From the NCBI GenBank assembly GCA_009760855.2, contig WPIO01000023.1:3848501-3912500 (forward strand): a stretch of 64,000 nucleotides of DNA. The letters are read 5' to 3'. Made by a program: the position numbers and the translations under genes. Each line of letters starts with the position of its first letter. The first letter of the stretch is position 1. The stretch comes from Cristatella mucedo. Taxonomy: Eukaryota; Bryozoa; Phylactolaemata; Cristatellidae. The notes beneath the pieces were generated by a model. That model worked only from the letters and a program-made list of their open reading frames with translations, had not been told where the DNA came from and did no database searches. This document shows positions 1 through 12,754 of this stretch, piece by piece.

Positions 1-310
1 TCGTTTTTATAGTAATAGTAGAGCATTACGAAGGGCCGAACTCGGCGTAAACTGCCTTCGGTCAAGTCTTTGCTGATATCATTCGTTTTTCGCGAGAACT
101 CGAGGCTCGGGCGTGGCCAAGACCTGTACGATACGAACGTGTCTATCTGATTGCTGTTTTGGCTGCAAAATTTCCTCGACTCCTAAGAAAGAAGCCATTT
201 ATCACGATGCCACAGCACTTGCAGCAGGGAACTACCGTGGGATTTACGCTTGCCTTTAGTGGGACCTAGCCTTTCGGCCGGGTGGCGCTCGTGCAGAGAG
301 CACTCCGCCG

Positions 311-475
311 CTCCGCCCGCTCGCTGCACTCCGCCCGCTCGCTGCACTCCGCCCGCTCGCTGCACTCCGCCCGCTCGCTGCACTCCGCCCGCTCGCTGCA
401 CTCCGCCCGCTCGCTGCACTCCGCCCGCTCGCTGCACTCCGCCTGCACTCCGCCGCTTCGCCCGCTCGCTGCACT
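311..475. repeat. 18-bp GC-rich minisatellite
   Basis: Seven head-to-tail perfect copies of an 18-bp unit of the form CTCCGCCCGCTCGCTGCA run from 311 to 436, followed by degenerate copies to about 475. The repeat is open in several frames on both strands, so it makes spurious repetitive ORFs that should not be annotated as proteins. It is CpG-rich and lies about 140 bp upstream of the first recognisable coiled-coil exon, so it could sit in an intron or near a promoter. Confidence 0.9.
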
Positions 476-611
476 CTCGCTTATCCCGACGAGTTGCGAT
501 CGCGAAGGGGGCGTATCTCGAAGCTCGGGATTATGAAGCACCCACGCGATGCTCGATTGCCTCGAGACCATAGCTTTTCTCAGCCGTCGGACCGTTTCTG
601 TGTCGCCGCAG

Positions 612-3600
612 TGACGGCGCTGACGAAGAAGCTCGCTTCGTCCGAGGCCAGCAGCGGCTCCCTGGAGGGTGAACTTAGGCAGCTTCGCGTGCAGCTCAAC
701 ACCACGAGAGCTCAAAACGAAGCGCTTGCGTCCCAAGTCAAGACAAAAGTCGACGGAGTCCTCCATCAGACGCTTATTGCAGACTACAATCAGTGAGTCG
801 AGCACCTGCTGTCTTATCTAAGCCGGCTCAATAATTCTCAGTTGCAGCTGACGACCACTTCGCGTTGAGCGACTGTGCGGTTTCTTCCATTTGAGAATTT
901 TCAGCGTTCGCTTTCGAAAAACCGCCACACAAAAATTAAGTATCTTGCTTTTTGAAAATACAGTGCCAGAGAGTTATCTGCTTTGGGAGACAAGAGGGGA
1001 GAAGCATCACTTCCGATGGGATACGAGCCGGCAGCTTTTTAATTGCCTGACCAATAAATGGCTTACTCATTGAACTACAGAGGGTACCATTTCTACCGCA
1101 AAACAATGGGTGTTAAAGAGTTGTGTGTGTATTTAAGTCGAGCGTGCGTACTTGATTTCTTGGAACTTGATTTTTCCATAAATAAAATGCATAAATACAT
1201 AAAGTGAGCGGACGTTAAAACGTGCTCGGCTAAGCATACGTCGAAACGAAACGAATGTCGTCGAAACGAATGTCAAAACGAATTTGCAAATCCGCAGCTT
1301 CAAGATCATCTATGTTAGAATAAATAATACGGCTAAAAATTGCTTGCGAAGTTAATTAGTTTAGTTCAGAGAGAAAGGTACGGTGAATATTGAACTGCTG
1401 TACCTATTTCAGCCTCCTCGTGCCCTCAAGTCCTGTATGGACAATAAATTAGCCATTCCATTCCTCCGCTATAATACCGTTGGCGACAGTAGCTTTTGCT
1501 CGGCAGGTCCTAGACTGTGGAACTCACTTCCACGATTCTTACGCAGTTACAGCTACTCTCCTGCTGCAGACTATGGCACATCCTTTCCAGCCGCCCTGGG
1601 CTGCTACTTCCATGTTGCTAACTACCTCAACTGCCCTCTTGACTCAGCTGTGCTGACTTGACTCAGCTTCTCACTTTCTCTTTGTTGCGTGAGATGAAGA
1701 CTGTTGGTTACCGAATTTTTACCAAAAGCCACTTAGGCTTTGAGTGCACTATAGAAAGCTCTCATGTTTAACACCCACTTGGTTTTTGTGGCTTGTGGAG
1801 TTACAGATGGAGATACATTACATACATACACGGTTATAGTTTTCGTGTCGATGGACAAAATAGGAATGCCTTGCAAGCGAGCTCTCGTTCAAGTCTTAAT
1901 AAATCTAAGCTGTCTTTTAAAAAGTTTCAGACCGTCTTCCTGAACCGCTTATAATATGATTACCTATCACCTGTAATTTGAGTTTGTGAGTTCTAGATAG
2001 TGTACCGCCATTTTTAGAATACCGTTCCTGGCGTCGAGTAAGCTAGCGAGTAAAATGAACTAGCACAGCCAAAAAGCCTGAGGCAATGGTTATGCAATGT
2101 GCAGCAATTGGCTGCGATTGACGCCTCCCCTCAAACCGGCAAACGATCCACGCAAATACCTCGCAGTCACTGCCTTGCACAGTCCGTTATCAGAGCTTCA
2201 AAGCGTGCTGTCGCGAGTGCGACAGGTGACTCTGCCTGTGACGGCGAGCAGCGGGCGTCGGCGGCGCGTCGAACTTCGTGCTGCCTCTTCCTCTTCCTCC
2301 TCCTGCCTCTTTCTCCTTCCAGGAGAATTGAGACGCTCAGGGAAACTAAAAGCTCGGAGATCGACTCGCTGTCGGCCGCATTGCAGGCCAAGAGCACCGA
2401 TTACTCAGACCTGTGCCGGCAGCTTTCGGACCTGGAAACGGCCAACAAGCGCCTGTCACTTGAGCTTGGCCTTTCGGAAAAGGCCAACAGGTGAGGACGC
2501 AGCCGGCTGATGCTTCGGCAGCCTCGACGCTCGTGTTAGAGTCGCCTGGCCGGACAGAAACAGCGAGTGCTATCTTTCATTCGCTCGTTGCTACGATCGG
2601 CATGCGCCTACCGACAGGCCGCGCTGTGGGTTCGCCTCACCGCTGTCTGAAATCGTGCGAGTTCATATCCCGCAAGTCGTGTCGTGGGAATAAGCTGAGC
2701 CTGCTTCCGGTGCGATTTTGCTAATAGGAAACTGCAGGAAGGCTCGGAAAAGCTGCAGCACACGTTACAGAATGTGGACAGTAAGCGAAGATCGGCTAGT
2801 GCGATACTTTCAGATGTGCTGAAAGCTGTAAGTTTCTACTCCCTCCCTCCTCTTCTTTTTTCTTTGTCTTGCCACCCATTTGTTTCTCGATCGGAATCGT
2901 TAGTAGGTGTTCTTATTATTTGCGGTTGCTGACAAGCTTAGTTATATATTTTTTAAATATTTGACTTTCAAAATTATGAGTTTTAATTTGAGTAACTTTT
3001 AAATTTGAGTTGTAAAATTAGACTTCAGGATATATCTTCAGGATTGTCTGCCGTCTCTTCAAGACCAGCTTCAACTATTTTGAGATTACCCAGGTTTTTG
3101 GGAAAGTTTCCTTCCGACGTTTCAACTGCAGTGCTATCTCCAATCTAAAATAAATGCTGCAAAAAATGGAGCTGTCGATATGCTATAAAAAAATTTAATA
3201 ATAATGACATTTTGTATAGCACCATGAGAGAGCCCAAGTTTTTTCAAGAGATTTTACGCATGCTCGAAAGGATGCTAGCGAAATCTTTCTCGGAGCCAGA
3301 TTACCCGCTCTCCCAGAATTCTTGTTTGTATAGTATAGATAACAGGATGCGATAATGGTAAAGTATTCAGAAATTTGTGCTTGCAGGCATTTACTCCTAC
3401 CTTTTTTCAATAAATAATCATTCACACGTATGAAAGAAGCTGTATCTAACTTTACCTTGTTCTTATTTAGCATTGTAATTTATTTTGAATTTAAAAGGGA
3501 CACTGCGCTTTGTCATCTTTTGTATCCATGACGGTTTTTTAGCTCGGGATGCCGATGAAATCAACAACACAATTGTATGTTTTGACCGTTACGGGTTTAA

Positions 3601-6600
3601 ATACACAAGCACTATTCGAACTCTTAGCTGCTCTTTCGGTAGCGGTACCGCGCGAAAGACTTTCCGAGAAGACCTGACTTTTCCTTGAGTTTCCTATTTG
3701 AACTTGCCTCTTTCTTCCGATGCTGTTCAAGCTGCACATGCACGATCCTTCGCTTGACACAGAACCAAAACATGGCTGGATCTCTGATGGTACTATAACT
3801 TTGTGGCTTACATTGTTCTACTCTTCACTCACGCATATGCGTCGCGTCCGATTCTATCTGTCACTGACTCTTTGTAAGCGCCGCCTCTAGTGAAAGCTGT
3901 TGCTGAGCACATAGCTTACTATAGAGCGGCTCATGTACACGTCTACTATTTCTCGCTAAATGAAGGAGCGCATGCATGAAACAGCTATCTATCAGTTACA
4001 GTTATGATGGATGGCTCACGCCCGTGCTATTTCTTTTTTAATTTTAGTTGTATCAGGGGCAACGTAGGCATTATAGTATTACTCTCTTAAGTGGAGGCAT
4101 CGTCTGTAGCAGGTGGTGCATCATTCAATGGCCGCTCTCGTTGAGTACACAACGACGGCAAATGTTTATCTTCAATAGCGAACCTGATATTGTCGTCTTA
4201 TCACCTGTGGCGTCTTTTGCTGCTCTAACTGCGTTGTAATCTGTTTTGATTTTATAGTCTGTACCTCGAAGTTATTCGGCGGAGCATGAGATGGAGCCAT
4301 CGAAACCTGTTCTCTTGCTATCGCACCCCTAAAGCCAAGCTCTATCGGCCAAGGTGGCGTCTTATTTGTTTTCAGGCCAATCAGACGGCGGCAGAGCGAG
4401 ATGCCCTGGTAAAGCTTGCGTTGAAGCAAAAGCGTGGAGAGCTGAAAATCTGGAATAAAGTGGCAGAAAATGAGCAGGCCAAGGAGAAACTCGCCGAGCA
4501 GATAAATATGAGCAGAAAAGAGTTGGAAGAACAGCTTGCTGCTGAAAAAGAGAAGTTCGTGGCGTGCGCAGCGAGTGTGGTCGGTATATGCCTGCACGCC
4601 GCTTGCTTAGTTTCCGTAGCATTCACAACTAATTGCCGAAATGCATGCACTGTATCCTTATCGTACTCAAATTTAACTTACACGAACTCGGCTACGTAAG
4701 GCCCGGAAAAGTAAAAAAAAATGTATCTGTCCCCTCTTGGAATGATTACAGCTAAGGCTCTTCTGGCGCTAGATAAAAGAAGCTATTAAATCAGCTGACT
4801 TTTACTTTCCTATCAAATTTTGCTTCTCTCTCTTTTTCTTATCTCTCACCCTCAAGCCTTCTCCCTCCTTCTCTCTGCCTCTCTCTCAGTCTCTGTCTCT
4901 AGCTTTCTCGCTCTCTTTTACTCATGTCCCTGCTCTTTCTAATCCTAGCTCTTCTTCTCTTTCTAATTTTAATTGCACCTCTTCCGACCTCATCTCGAAG
5001 TTAATCACTCATTCTCAGAGAAATAACTCCCACAAACTATACCTACTGTTCTCCATATGAGGTGCCTATATTTGCTGTTGCTAATGCTTTATACGGGTCC
5101 TCTGGCCTTAAGTTCTGTCCCCATATCTTTCAGCATTTAAATATAAACTATAAATCAAGCTTTTCCTCGTATCACACGCTTTATCCATGCTAATCTTTTT
5201 ACACGTGCTACCACGTTCAACAATGATGCATTATATTTTCATCATATATCTCTTGATATGCTTCCTTTTCAACCTGTTGAGGGTGCCTAGAGAGTGATTT
5301 AGTTCCTTCAAGGAGTTTAAAAAAATTCTATTATTATAAGCTCCAACAAGGCCACTAAGATTACTTGAGTACAACAATGCTCGAGAGTTTTCTTAACCCA
5401 AACAAAGCCTAGGACGGCTTTTGCCGAACATTAGGTAGCCGACAACTTTTTTCATCTTGCACATAAAAGAAAACTGGGAAGCAAATTTAAGTCGTAGAGG
5501 CCATCAATGGAATAATAGCATAGTCGCGGCGCCGTAGAATTTATGAGAGGGAAGTGCCAGAGAGGTCAGTGGTAGGAGAGAAGACGTCGTTGTTGGATTT
5601 CTACCAAAGTTTGTTAGTAGCCATGGGTAAGCGTGATGTAAATCATTGCTTTCGAGGCACCAGTGCAATGAATGCTCTACCTCAGGTAGGCTTGGAGCAG
5701 ACGCTGGAGCTTCCGAATGGCTTCCGGTGGCTCATTCCTGCATCCTGTAAGCAATAGGCTCGGGGCCAGGGAGGCTCGCCCGTCTGTCCTCCTAACTCTT
5801 CCTTCTTACTCTTTTTTATTTTTGCTCGGCGCTCGTCTTCCAAAAAAGGTCGGCGGTGTAAATTGCTCGGTGTATATTCCGTGGCGCAAGTAGCCTTTAC
5901 AAAAGGTGTGCCCGTATTTGCATGCTATAATCCTCCAGCCTGGCACGTTTGTCTTGCTGTTGCTATATCAAATCGATGGGTAAGCTCGCTGTATAAAATC
6001 GATGGGTATGCTCGCTCATGCAGGATGAAAGAGTCAACTCGTGAGTACAGTGTTCGACAACATGAATACGAAAGAGAAATAAGGCACCTTCGCTTCCTTC
6101 TTAGAGAGAAGGATCTCGAGCTAGGAGACGCAGCCAATGATAAGAAGTAAGTGCCTGCTTTTAAATGGCCTCGTTTGCAGCCGAATAACACTTGCTGCGC
6201 CTTCCATCACGCTCGGTTAGGGGGGTGCTGGCGTCTTAACTAAGTAAGTCTTGCGTAGCATGCTCTTTTTGACTGCTTCTCTACTGTGCGTAACATCGAT
6301 TGCATTTGTTTGTCAAACGCAGGCATCTGGAGGACGAAATTGAACTCGTGTGGCAAGCAGCCAGCAGAGACAGTCGACGATGTGACGCCATGGCTGTGTG
6401 CAGCCCCACAGCTTGCAGATGCTCGGATCGTCGCGGACACTCGATCAGCTGCCGCTATGTCAGTCCAGACCACAGTCATGGCTGAAATGCAATAGCTACG
6501 TATATGGGCATTTTATAAGTACCCTTGACAACTCATGAGTGATCAGCAGCGTACTCGGGTCTGAGGATTCTTTTTACTTTGCTCCCTTTAAATTCAAATG

Positions 6601-9600
6601 ATGCTTCGATTAGTCTGCTTTCATTTGCTGACGATGCCAGTTCTTGTCGGAATCTTATAAGTAATTTGTCAGTTTTTATTATCGGACAATCTTTTAGTTT
6701 GTTTATAGATTTTAAGAATGTTCGACGAACTGTAACGCAACGTATAAGACTGCTTTGTACAGTCCTTTAGCATGAAGAATGTGGGTTTGGTGCATAACGC
6801 TTGAGGCAGTATATTACTACTAGATTTTAGCCATTCTGCGCTCAATAGAAGTTGATATTTTTGCTGTACACTGAAGCTATAAAGACGCTCTGAGAATTTC
6901 TGTTAAGCAGCAATGGCTTTGAGTCCGACTCCCCGAGAAGGCAACACAAGAAACCAGGGGCTCGAGGTAAACATATGTTGCGCTAATCTTTCCTGAAGTA
7001 ATCTAGGAATTGTGGATAGTCAATTCAACCACGTCATCTGCAGACTGGCGAAAAATCGGAGATGACGTTTGATTTAAGCCTATGCTAGCATCTCGCTCTT
7101 TCTTGGTGATTTATGCCAAATACATCGCACTTTGCTTTAATAAAAGAGTACAACTTAAGTAGAAGCCCAGTGGCTTTTAAGACCAAAATTTAGGAATTAA
7201 GCACAATTCAGGAGCTTTTTATATCAAGTTAAGCAAGAAACTAGAAATCAAAGAATCGATTTCGGCGTTTGAAAGAAATTTAATTACGACGTTTGAAAGA
7301 AGCTATATTTCTAAAAATTCCTAGAATATTTTTCAGACGCCATTTCTAAATCCTTAGTCGAGTGGAGATTGAAATCGCTCAAAATTTTCCGCCTTTTCCT
7401 CTAATAATAATAATAACAACAATAAAACATTTTATATAGAGCCCTCAGATAACTCAATCTCTTTCAAGGCACTATACATTTGATGCAAAGGAAGCGCGAT
7501 CGAACGGTTAGTAGCAGCATGTTCAATAAACAACAAAAATAACATGGTTATGGGTGACATCTATAGGGGCAGCATGCAAGTACGGTTGGTGGTTGCATGC
7601 ACAGTGGCAGCACCCATAAGCACATAAAGAACGAATCACAGGGATCCGCTAAATGCTGTGATAAATAGATGCTTTTTAGTTTCTTTTTAAATTTGGACAA
7701 GTCAAGGGATGTCATGACGCAAGTCGGGAGTGAGTTCCAGGCATTGGGAGCACATGCAACGTAGAAGTAAACTTACAAAACTTGTTATTGAGATCTTGTC
7801 TTACGGTAACATACAGATCTTACTGAAAGTAATAATAATAAAAATAATAAGACGTTTCTATAATACTCACAGAGAAAATTAAATCTCTAGGCACTTTACA
7901 AATGCTGGAAAGGAAGCACGTCAGTTTTTTAGTGCTAACGTCAACAATCTTAGTACGCTTAAAAACAAAAAATGCGATTCTCGCTGACATACGAAATTTT
8001 GAGAAGAACGTTGGGTTTAAGACTTCTTTTTAAATGTCGTCAAGCTAGGGGATAACCTCACGCGAGTAGTGAAGGCACGGTCTCAGGAGGATCTTTTTTG
8101 GCACAGCTAAACGACTTGAGTCAGAAGAGAGGGTGGTACGAGTCGTATCCTGATTAGGAAGAATTTCAGGTATGTGGGTATAACACTACCGTGGCTCCAG
8201 CGGCGGCAGATCTAGGGGAGTCTCGCGGAGGCGCAAGCGTAGACGTAAGCGGTAAAGAGACTCGACTGTCTTCATCTCAAAGCGTGCTAAGCGATACGAG
8301 CTTAATATAGCACTGGAGTTAGCAGCAGGCACACACAGCATCGATAGCCTCACCTTTGGCCCTTTGGTCTCGCTAATTATAACAGAAGCTGAGACACAGA
8401 ATCTGACACACACAATATTTATCAGAGAAAGCGAATGAAGAAAACTCAAATTAAGTGACAGAACCTTGAAGTCGATGCGCTGCTTGCTGAGGAGCTATAA
8501 CAGGTCAGTGAAAGGAGGTATAATTCGGAAGCTGTTGTCTTCACGGGAGATAAGCCTAGCTTTTGAGTTTTGCTTAAACTGTAAGCGTCTAATTGCACAT
8601 GCAAGAAGACCTTCAAGTTGTGAGATATAAAATTCTGGTCTGTACTTCGCAAATGCACGACCACCATGGCTCTTTGTTGTGTCCTTATCGAAGCAAGCTA
8701 AGCTACAATAATGGTCATCTGAGGTCACTTTGGAACAGAACACCCGGATTTCATGCCGACGCAACAGGTGATAAGCTGGCAGAAACCCTTTTGAGGGTTA
8801 GGCTGTCCAACTTTTGAACTTTTACGTTCCCGATAACTTTCAAGTTGGTTTTACATAATTCAATCTTAAATCATTCAGTTTGAGGTTTTTTGCCGACAGA
8901 GTACGAATTTCAGCTTAAGAAAAACTTGGTGATTAGCGCTATAGTGCAGTGAAGAGATATAACAACAGAACTAGCATAGAAACTCCATCTAAGTTAGCGT
9001 TCCTGAAAATGTTGGTATAAAATTGAAACACTGCCGATTCTGCTGAGTGATCAGCTCAGACTGGAACTGACTTGCTAAGGTTTAAAGGTTAATTACAAGA
9101 GTTTAGCTAGTCTGCTACTACTCTTTCTAGGGTCTTTGATATGAAAGGCAATATAGAGTTATTGGTGGAAGTTATTTAATGTCTCCTGTGTCTCTAGTGT
9201 TGCCTTCCTAATGAGTGGCAGAGCAGCCGTTTTGAAGGATGTAGGGGATAAGACCTACGGCTTGGGACATTTATTATATGTTCTATCCAGCGAAGGAGCA
9301 AATCAACGCTTCTCAGAAGGAGAGCCGAAGACATAGGTCTGGAGGGCTAGTAGTATTATCAGACTGGAAAATTAACTTGCAGATGAGGTCTCTGGTGGCA
9401 GGCTTGAAGATGAACATTGAACAAGGAAGATAGGGATTAGGAGTCCAGCGTGGATACCATGTGGATTCACTGTTTGATCTTACCTAACTTGCAGAAAAAT
9501 CCTAGAAAACAAATTATCTGCTTGATTGCCACAAGTATCGCTAGATTAGGGTTAGACCTGGTAAAGGTTAAAGAGATTGTCGACGGTCGACATCAGCAGC

Positions 9601-12598
9601 AGTTTTGAATAGTGCGTCAGTGGCTCCACTTTGTTTTTAAAGAAGCTAGACTCGGCTGAAGCTAGGATTGGTAGGTACGACACTACAGTAGTCTTGGTAT
9701 GCCGATCGATGGACAGTCAGTCCTGATTCTGTTTACGCTTTCTTAAGCTTTTGTTTAGTAGTTCTGTCCATTTTAATGTCTTCGGTAAGCCATCGGCCAT
9801 CTGGGAAAGGGCATACAGTGTACTGTGTCATGTAGATGGATTTAGGCGGTATTGGCCCCGCCCATGGCTGCAATTGAATGCTTGAGAAATGCGCACGCAC
9901 AACGGTACGAAATTGTGCGGGTACACTTAAATGATATAGTAGTGTAGTTTGAAATCAAAATGGAGCTTCGCGCAGCCGATTTCTCGTGGATTGTGGTGGA
10001 TTCAAATGGATTGCTGCAATAGCATGCGTCTTTACAGCCCATTCATATTAAAACGCGCCAGCGCAATGGCTAGAACTAGTTTTGGGCACATTAGAACTGC
10101 TTTTAACTACAATATTCACTCGATATTTAAGCTTCGCACCAAACTTTAGCCAACTTGAAATGTATTGGATGGTATTATTGATAACCTTTGAAGGTTATGT
10201 GAAATGCACTACTGGAAGCCACTGACGAGTAACATGAATTTTGCGATAAATGGCTGTCATCCTAGATTAACGTTACTTTTTAGGAGTTAAAGAATTTCTT
10301 GGAAAGTAATCAAAAATTACGGGCAAAGACAGTCCACACTCGGTGTGCAAATTTTCATCTATCTATTTTTCTATTGAATTGCTTGCTGGTATATAGCAAG
10401 AGGCAGCAATGCGGCTAAATGCTATTATACAGTAATTTTTTGAAGCATTCTTTACTTGCTCTAAAATGACTGTGCTTGTCAAGGCAGTATAAATTTGCAA
10501 ATCCCTGCAGGTTCGTTCGCCACGGAGGCTGATCGCGCCTGCGAACGGAACAAACGCCAATACACACCCTCGATCGAGTGAATACGCTCACCGGCTGTCA
10601 AATCATTGTTATTAAGTTCCTCGCGAAGTAGGCAATGCACGGCTCATTACAAGATAGACGGTTAGATCACCACGGGAACAAATTTTGAGGTAGCTCATAT
10701 GAATTAAGTAACTCATTTTTTAAACTACAGTAAAAGATTAAAAAAAATTAACGGTCAGTTGATTCGATAACCTCGTTAATCTCAGAGTAGCAGAAGAGCC
10801 TTGTCACTCTATAGGAATACCCCGCTGCAGGACCCACAACCCACAATCCACCAGGGTGTGAAGCGCGCGCATCCAGTCCCTGGATTGAGATCGTTTTGGT
10901 TTTAATTTGGTCTATTTGGTAAATCGGTGAGATAACTGTGCCTAATTTCAGATGAAATATATTTAGATGCTGTACGGGATCATTAAAGTTCCGTGCAAAC
11001 TAATGGCATTTAGAACCAGCTTCATCACGAAATATATTGCTTCGCTTCATAAAACCAAATCACGATATTCCGTTGGTACTTTACTTCACCGAGTGAATGT
11101 GCTTTATCAGAATTTTCCTAATCTTATTAATATTGTTTCCAGTCATATGAGCGACCGAATGCAAAAAATATTAAGTAGCTATTAAAATGTGCGACAACGA
11201 CGGTAATGCTCCTTTATAATAGTCTAGAGACCAGCACTTTGCATGACCTTAGTATTCATAGTAATGGCTCACTGGGTAAGGCGGTTGCTTTTCACGACAT
11301 CGGCCCGAGGTCGTGGGTTCGATTCCTGCGGTGGGCGATTCTTTATCGCCACTGCAAGCGGTGGTGATAGCCGTAAAGGTTCTTCTGTCGCTATACAAAA
11401 AGAGGCTGTTTAATCAGCTAAGATTTTTTTTAAGCTTAGCGGCGCCCTATTGCTGAAATATCTTAACTTGTTTGTGGCTCTATTCTTATCCAACTTAAAA
11501 CTGGAGTAATAAACTTGAATGAAGCTCTTGTCTAAAACGTGGTTGGCCTGAATAATAATTTCGACATCGAATTAAATTACTTTAGCGTTTAGGGTTTAGA
11601 GTTTAGACTTAGGGTTTAGCGTTTAGCGTTTAGGGTTTAGGTTTTAGGGTTAAGGACGGTCTGCGCCACCGCCGCCTAAATCCACCCTTTCTTAAACTCC
11701 GCGCTTTAATTAGTGCGTATTAGGGCATAACTAGATCTCTTGAGGTCGAGTTATACTCAGTAGACCTCTGAGGCGTAGCGATCATTTTCAGGAACGCGCG
11801 GCACGCCGTAGCCCGCGCTCGCTTTGACGGGTACGAACACGTGCCTGGCGGCGTCGAGTGGGACCTAACTTCCGCGGGACCAAACTCTATAGCTCGCCGC
11901 TGCCGCTGCCGCAGCCGCCGCTCGCTCCATTAGAAACCATCCTTCCAATCCATCCATTCCTCTAATTATACTGAGTTATTTCATTTTAATAGAGCAAGAA
12001 TTTCATTTAATCGTGTATATATATATATATATATATCTATTTATTCTTAGTTATACATTCATCAACATAGGGGAAATGTCCTACCCCAGGGGAAATGTCC
12101 AGGGGGAAATGTCCTAGGCCCCACCGGAGGGGGGAGAATGTCCGGGATGACACTCCAGGGGGGATGTCCTACAGCCACTAACACTATCACTCCTTATTCT
12201 ATATGTCGTGCTTATGCGTGCTGACACTGTGCATGCTGCCACTAACCACATTTGCATGCCGACCCTGTGCATGTCACCCCTAACCATGTTATTCATTTTG
12301 TTTGTTTTTCAAGCATGATTTTACTTACCATTCAATTGCATTTCCCTTTGCAGCAAATGTAAAGCGCCTAGAAAGAGATTAAGTTCTCTGAGGGCGCCTT
12401 ATCAAGTACATTATTACTATTATTATTATTATTATATTAATTGCTACATCCTGCAATAGCTAGCTGAGGGTAACAACGTCACCCGTTCTCTATAGAATAG
12501 AATACTGCACTACATAACACTGATTTTAAAGCCCACCATTGAAGTGCCTCAACTTGGCTTTTTAGAGCGATCAAACGGTTGGAGCAAAATATGGACCG
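612..12598 (+). CDS. Coiled-coil protein, multi-exon, 5' incomplete, identity unknown
   Basis: Chained exons: 612-792, 2323-2490, 2728-2827, 4376-4554 (or -4563), 6024-6146, 6323-about 6397, 12566-12598. Each boundary has AG/GT, and the reading phases join without a stop: 792 ends phase 2 and 2323 supplies one base; 2490 phase 2 to 2728; 2827 phase 0 to 4376; 4554 phase 2 to 6024; 6146 phase 2 to 6323. The roughly 285 residues are rich in E, K, L, Q, A and R with heptad spacing and almost no proline or glycine, as in a long parallel coiled coil; no enzyme motif is visible. The first exon starts in phase 1, so at least one exon lies upstream. The donor after 6323 and the join to the 33-bp exon at 12566 are uncertain. 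A reading into 13824-13830 would give a two-residue tail and a stop. Centrosomal or cytoskeletal coiled-coil families are possible, but I do not recognise the protein. Confidence 0.6.
1383..1850 (+). mobile_element. LINE family 2, 3' end with RT C-terminal remnant
   Basis: A 92-codon open stretch from 1383 carries the AGPRLWNSLP-type motif seen at the C-terminus of CR1/Jockey-like reverse transcriptase ORFs. It is followed by a 3' tail with the words AAGCC...TTAGGCTTTGAGTG and GTTTAACACCCACTT. Related fragments with the same tail occur at about 40.3-40.8 kb (+), 57.5-57.8 kb (-), 59.5-59.7 kb (-) and 63.84-63.99 kb (-). The copy is 5'-truncated and lies in the intron between the first two coiled-coil exons. 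Confidence 0.7.
4748..4798 (+). mobile_element. SINE family 1, tail fragment
   Basis: About 50 bp match the tail of the full SINE-1 copies near 11.35 kb: AAGGCTCTTCTGGCGCTA, then AGCTATTAAATCAGCT. The tRNA-like head is absent. Confidence 0.6.
4820..4985. repeat. Polypyrimidine (CT-rich) low-complexity tract
   Basis: A run of C and T, with many TCTC words, lies in the intron between coiled-coil exons 4 and 5. Degraded LINE tails follow it. Confidence 0.7.
5225..5455. mobile_element. Degraded LINE-1 (+) and LINE-2 (-) 3' tails
   Basis: At 5275-5335 the words GGGTGCCTAGAGAGTGATTT, TTCCTT and ATTATTAT match a worn LINE-1 3' tail on plus. At 5385-5455 the words GAGAGTTTTCTTAACCC and AAAGCCTAGGACGGCTTTT match the LINE-2 tail on minus. 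Both are very diverged. Confidence 0.45.
7403..7765 (-). mobile_element. LINE family 1, 3' UTR fragment
   Basis: Read on minus, it ends at an (ATT)n-like stretch preceded by the family stem-loop (GAGCCCTCAGATAACTC on plus). It contains the family 3' UTR with its repeated GCATGC blocks and ends within the last codons of ORF2. It abuts an older copy of the same family starting at about 7828, so there were two insertions here. Confidence 0.75.
7828..9840 (-). mobile_element. LINE family 1, old degenerate copy
   Basis: From the tail at 7828 (AATAATAATAAAAATAATAAG on plus, then CTCACAGAGAA) the sequence follows copy A (18.6-21.8 kb) in order. Shared landmarks include the word AGGTCACTTTGGAACA near 8725, the RT-proximal block CAGACTGGAACTGACTTGC near 9060, and CGATGGACAGTCAGTCC near 9705. 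All frames are broken. It fills most of the long intron before the 12566 exon. Short ORFs here are relics of RT, not host genes. Confidence 0.7.
11263..11435 (+). mobile_element. SINE family 1, tRNA-derived, best-preserved copy
   Basis: The head carries a tRNA-like A box (TGGCTCACTGGGTAAGGCGG) and a perfect B box GGTTCGATTCC at 11316-11326. These are the internal RNA polymerase III promoter elements. A non-tRNA body follows with a hairpin (CCACTGC-AA-GCGGTGG) and the tail word GAGGCTGTTTAATCAGCT ending in a T-rich run. Homologous copies lie on minus at 45541-45712 and 58846-58990. The dispersed copies and the long tail show it is a SINE, not a working tRNA gene. Confidence 0.85.
11581..11658 (+). 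repeat. Degenerate TTTAGGG telomere-like tract
   Basis: About ten units of TTTAGNG with one or two changes each (TTTAGGG, TTTAGCG, TTTAGAG). The heptamer is the plant-type telomere repeat; animals normally use TTAGGG. Degeneracy and length suggest an interstitial or chance array, not a chromosome end. Confidence 0.6.
11940..12175 (+). repeat. Dispersed repeat with G-tracts, forward copy
   Basis: An AT-rich left part (TACTGAGTTATTTCATTTTA, a (TA)n run near 12015-12040, CTTAGTTATACATTCATCAA) leads into G-rich modules built on GGGGAAATGTCCTA and GGGGGGATGTCCTAC. The same arrangement occurs reverse-complemented at about 32200-32460, where the G-tracts appear as long C runs. I do not know its class. 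In both places it lies next to a LINE-1 3' end. Confidence 0.65.
12176..12440 (+). mobile_element. LINE family 1, 3' UTR only
   Basis: This starts inside the 3' UTR with the duplicated block TGCTGACACTGTGCATGCTG and runs to the stem-loop AAGCGCC...GGGCGCC and (ATT)n. It is extremely 5'-truncated and has no coding sequence. Confidence 0.85.
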
Positions 12599-12754
12599 GT
12601 AAGTCTCTACGTTTATCAAATTCTTTCAGAACTCTTCAGCCATATTGAATAACACTTTCCGTTCCGAAGTGTATTTTGTTTGTCCTGTCATATCTTGATT
12701 CTTTGCTCGTGGTTACCAGCCCTGCCTTTTAAGAAACAAGATTCAGCAGCCACT

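Noticed and set aside
183-805. Five overlapping open frames on both strands near the left end
   Set aside because: They arise from the 18-bp minisatellite; only the part from 612 (plus strand) has coiled-coil character and splice sites.
11263-11340. A functional tRNA gene
   Set aside because: It has A and B boxes but a long extra body, and dispersed copies share that body, so it is a SINE.
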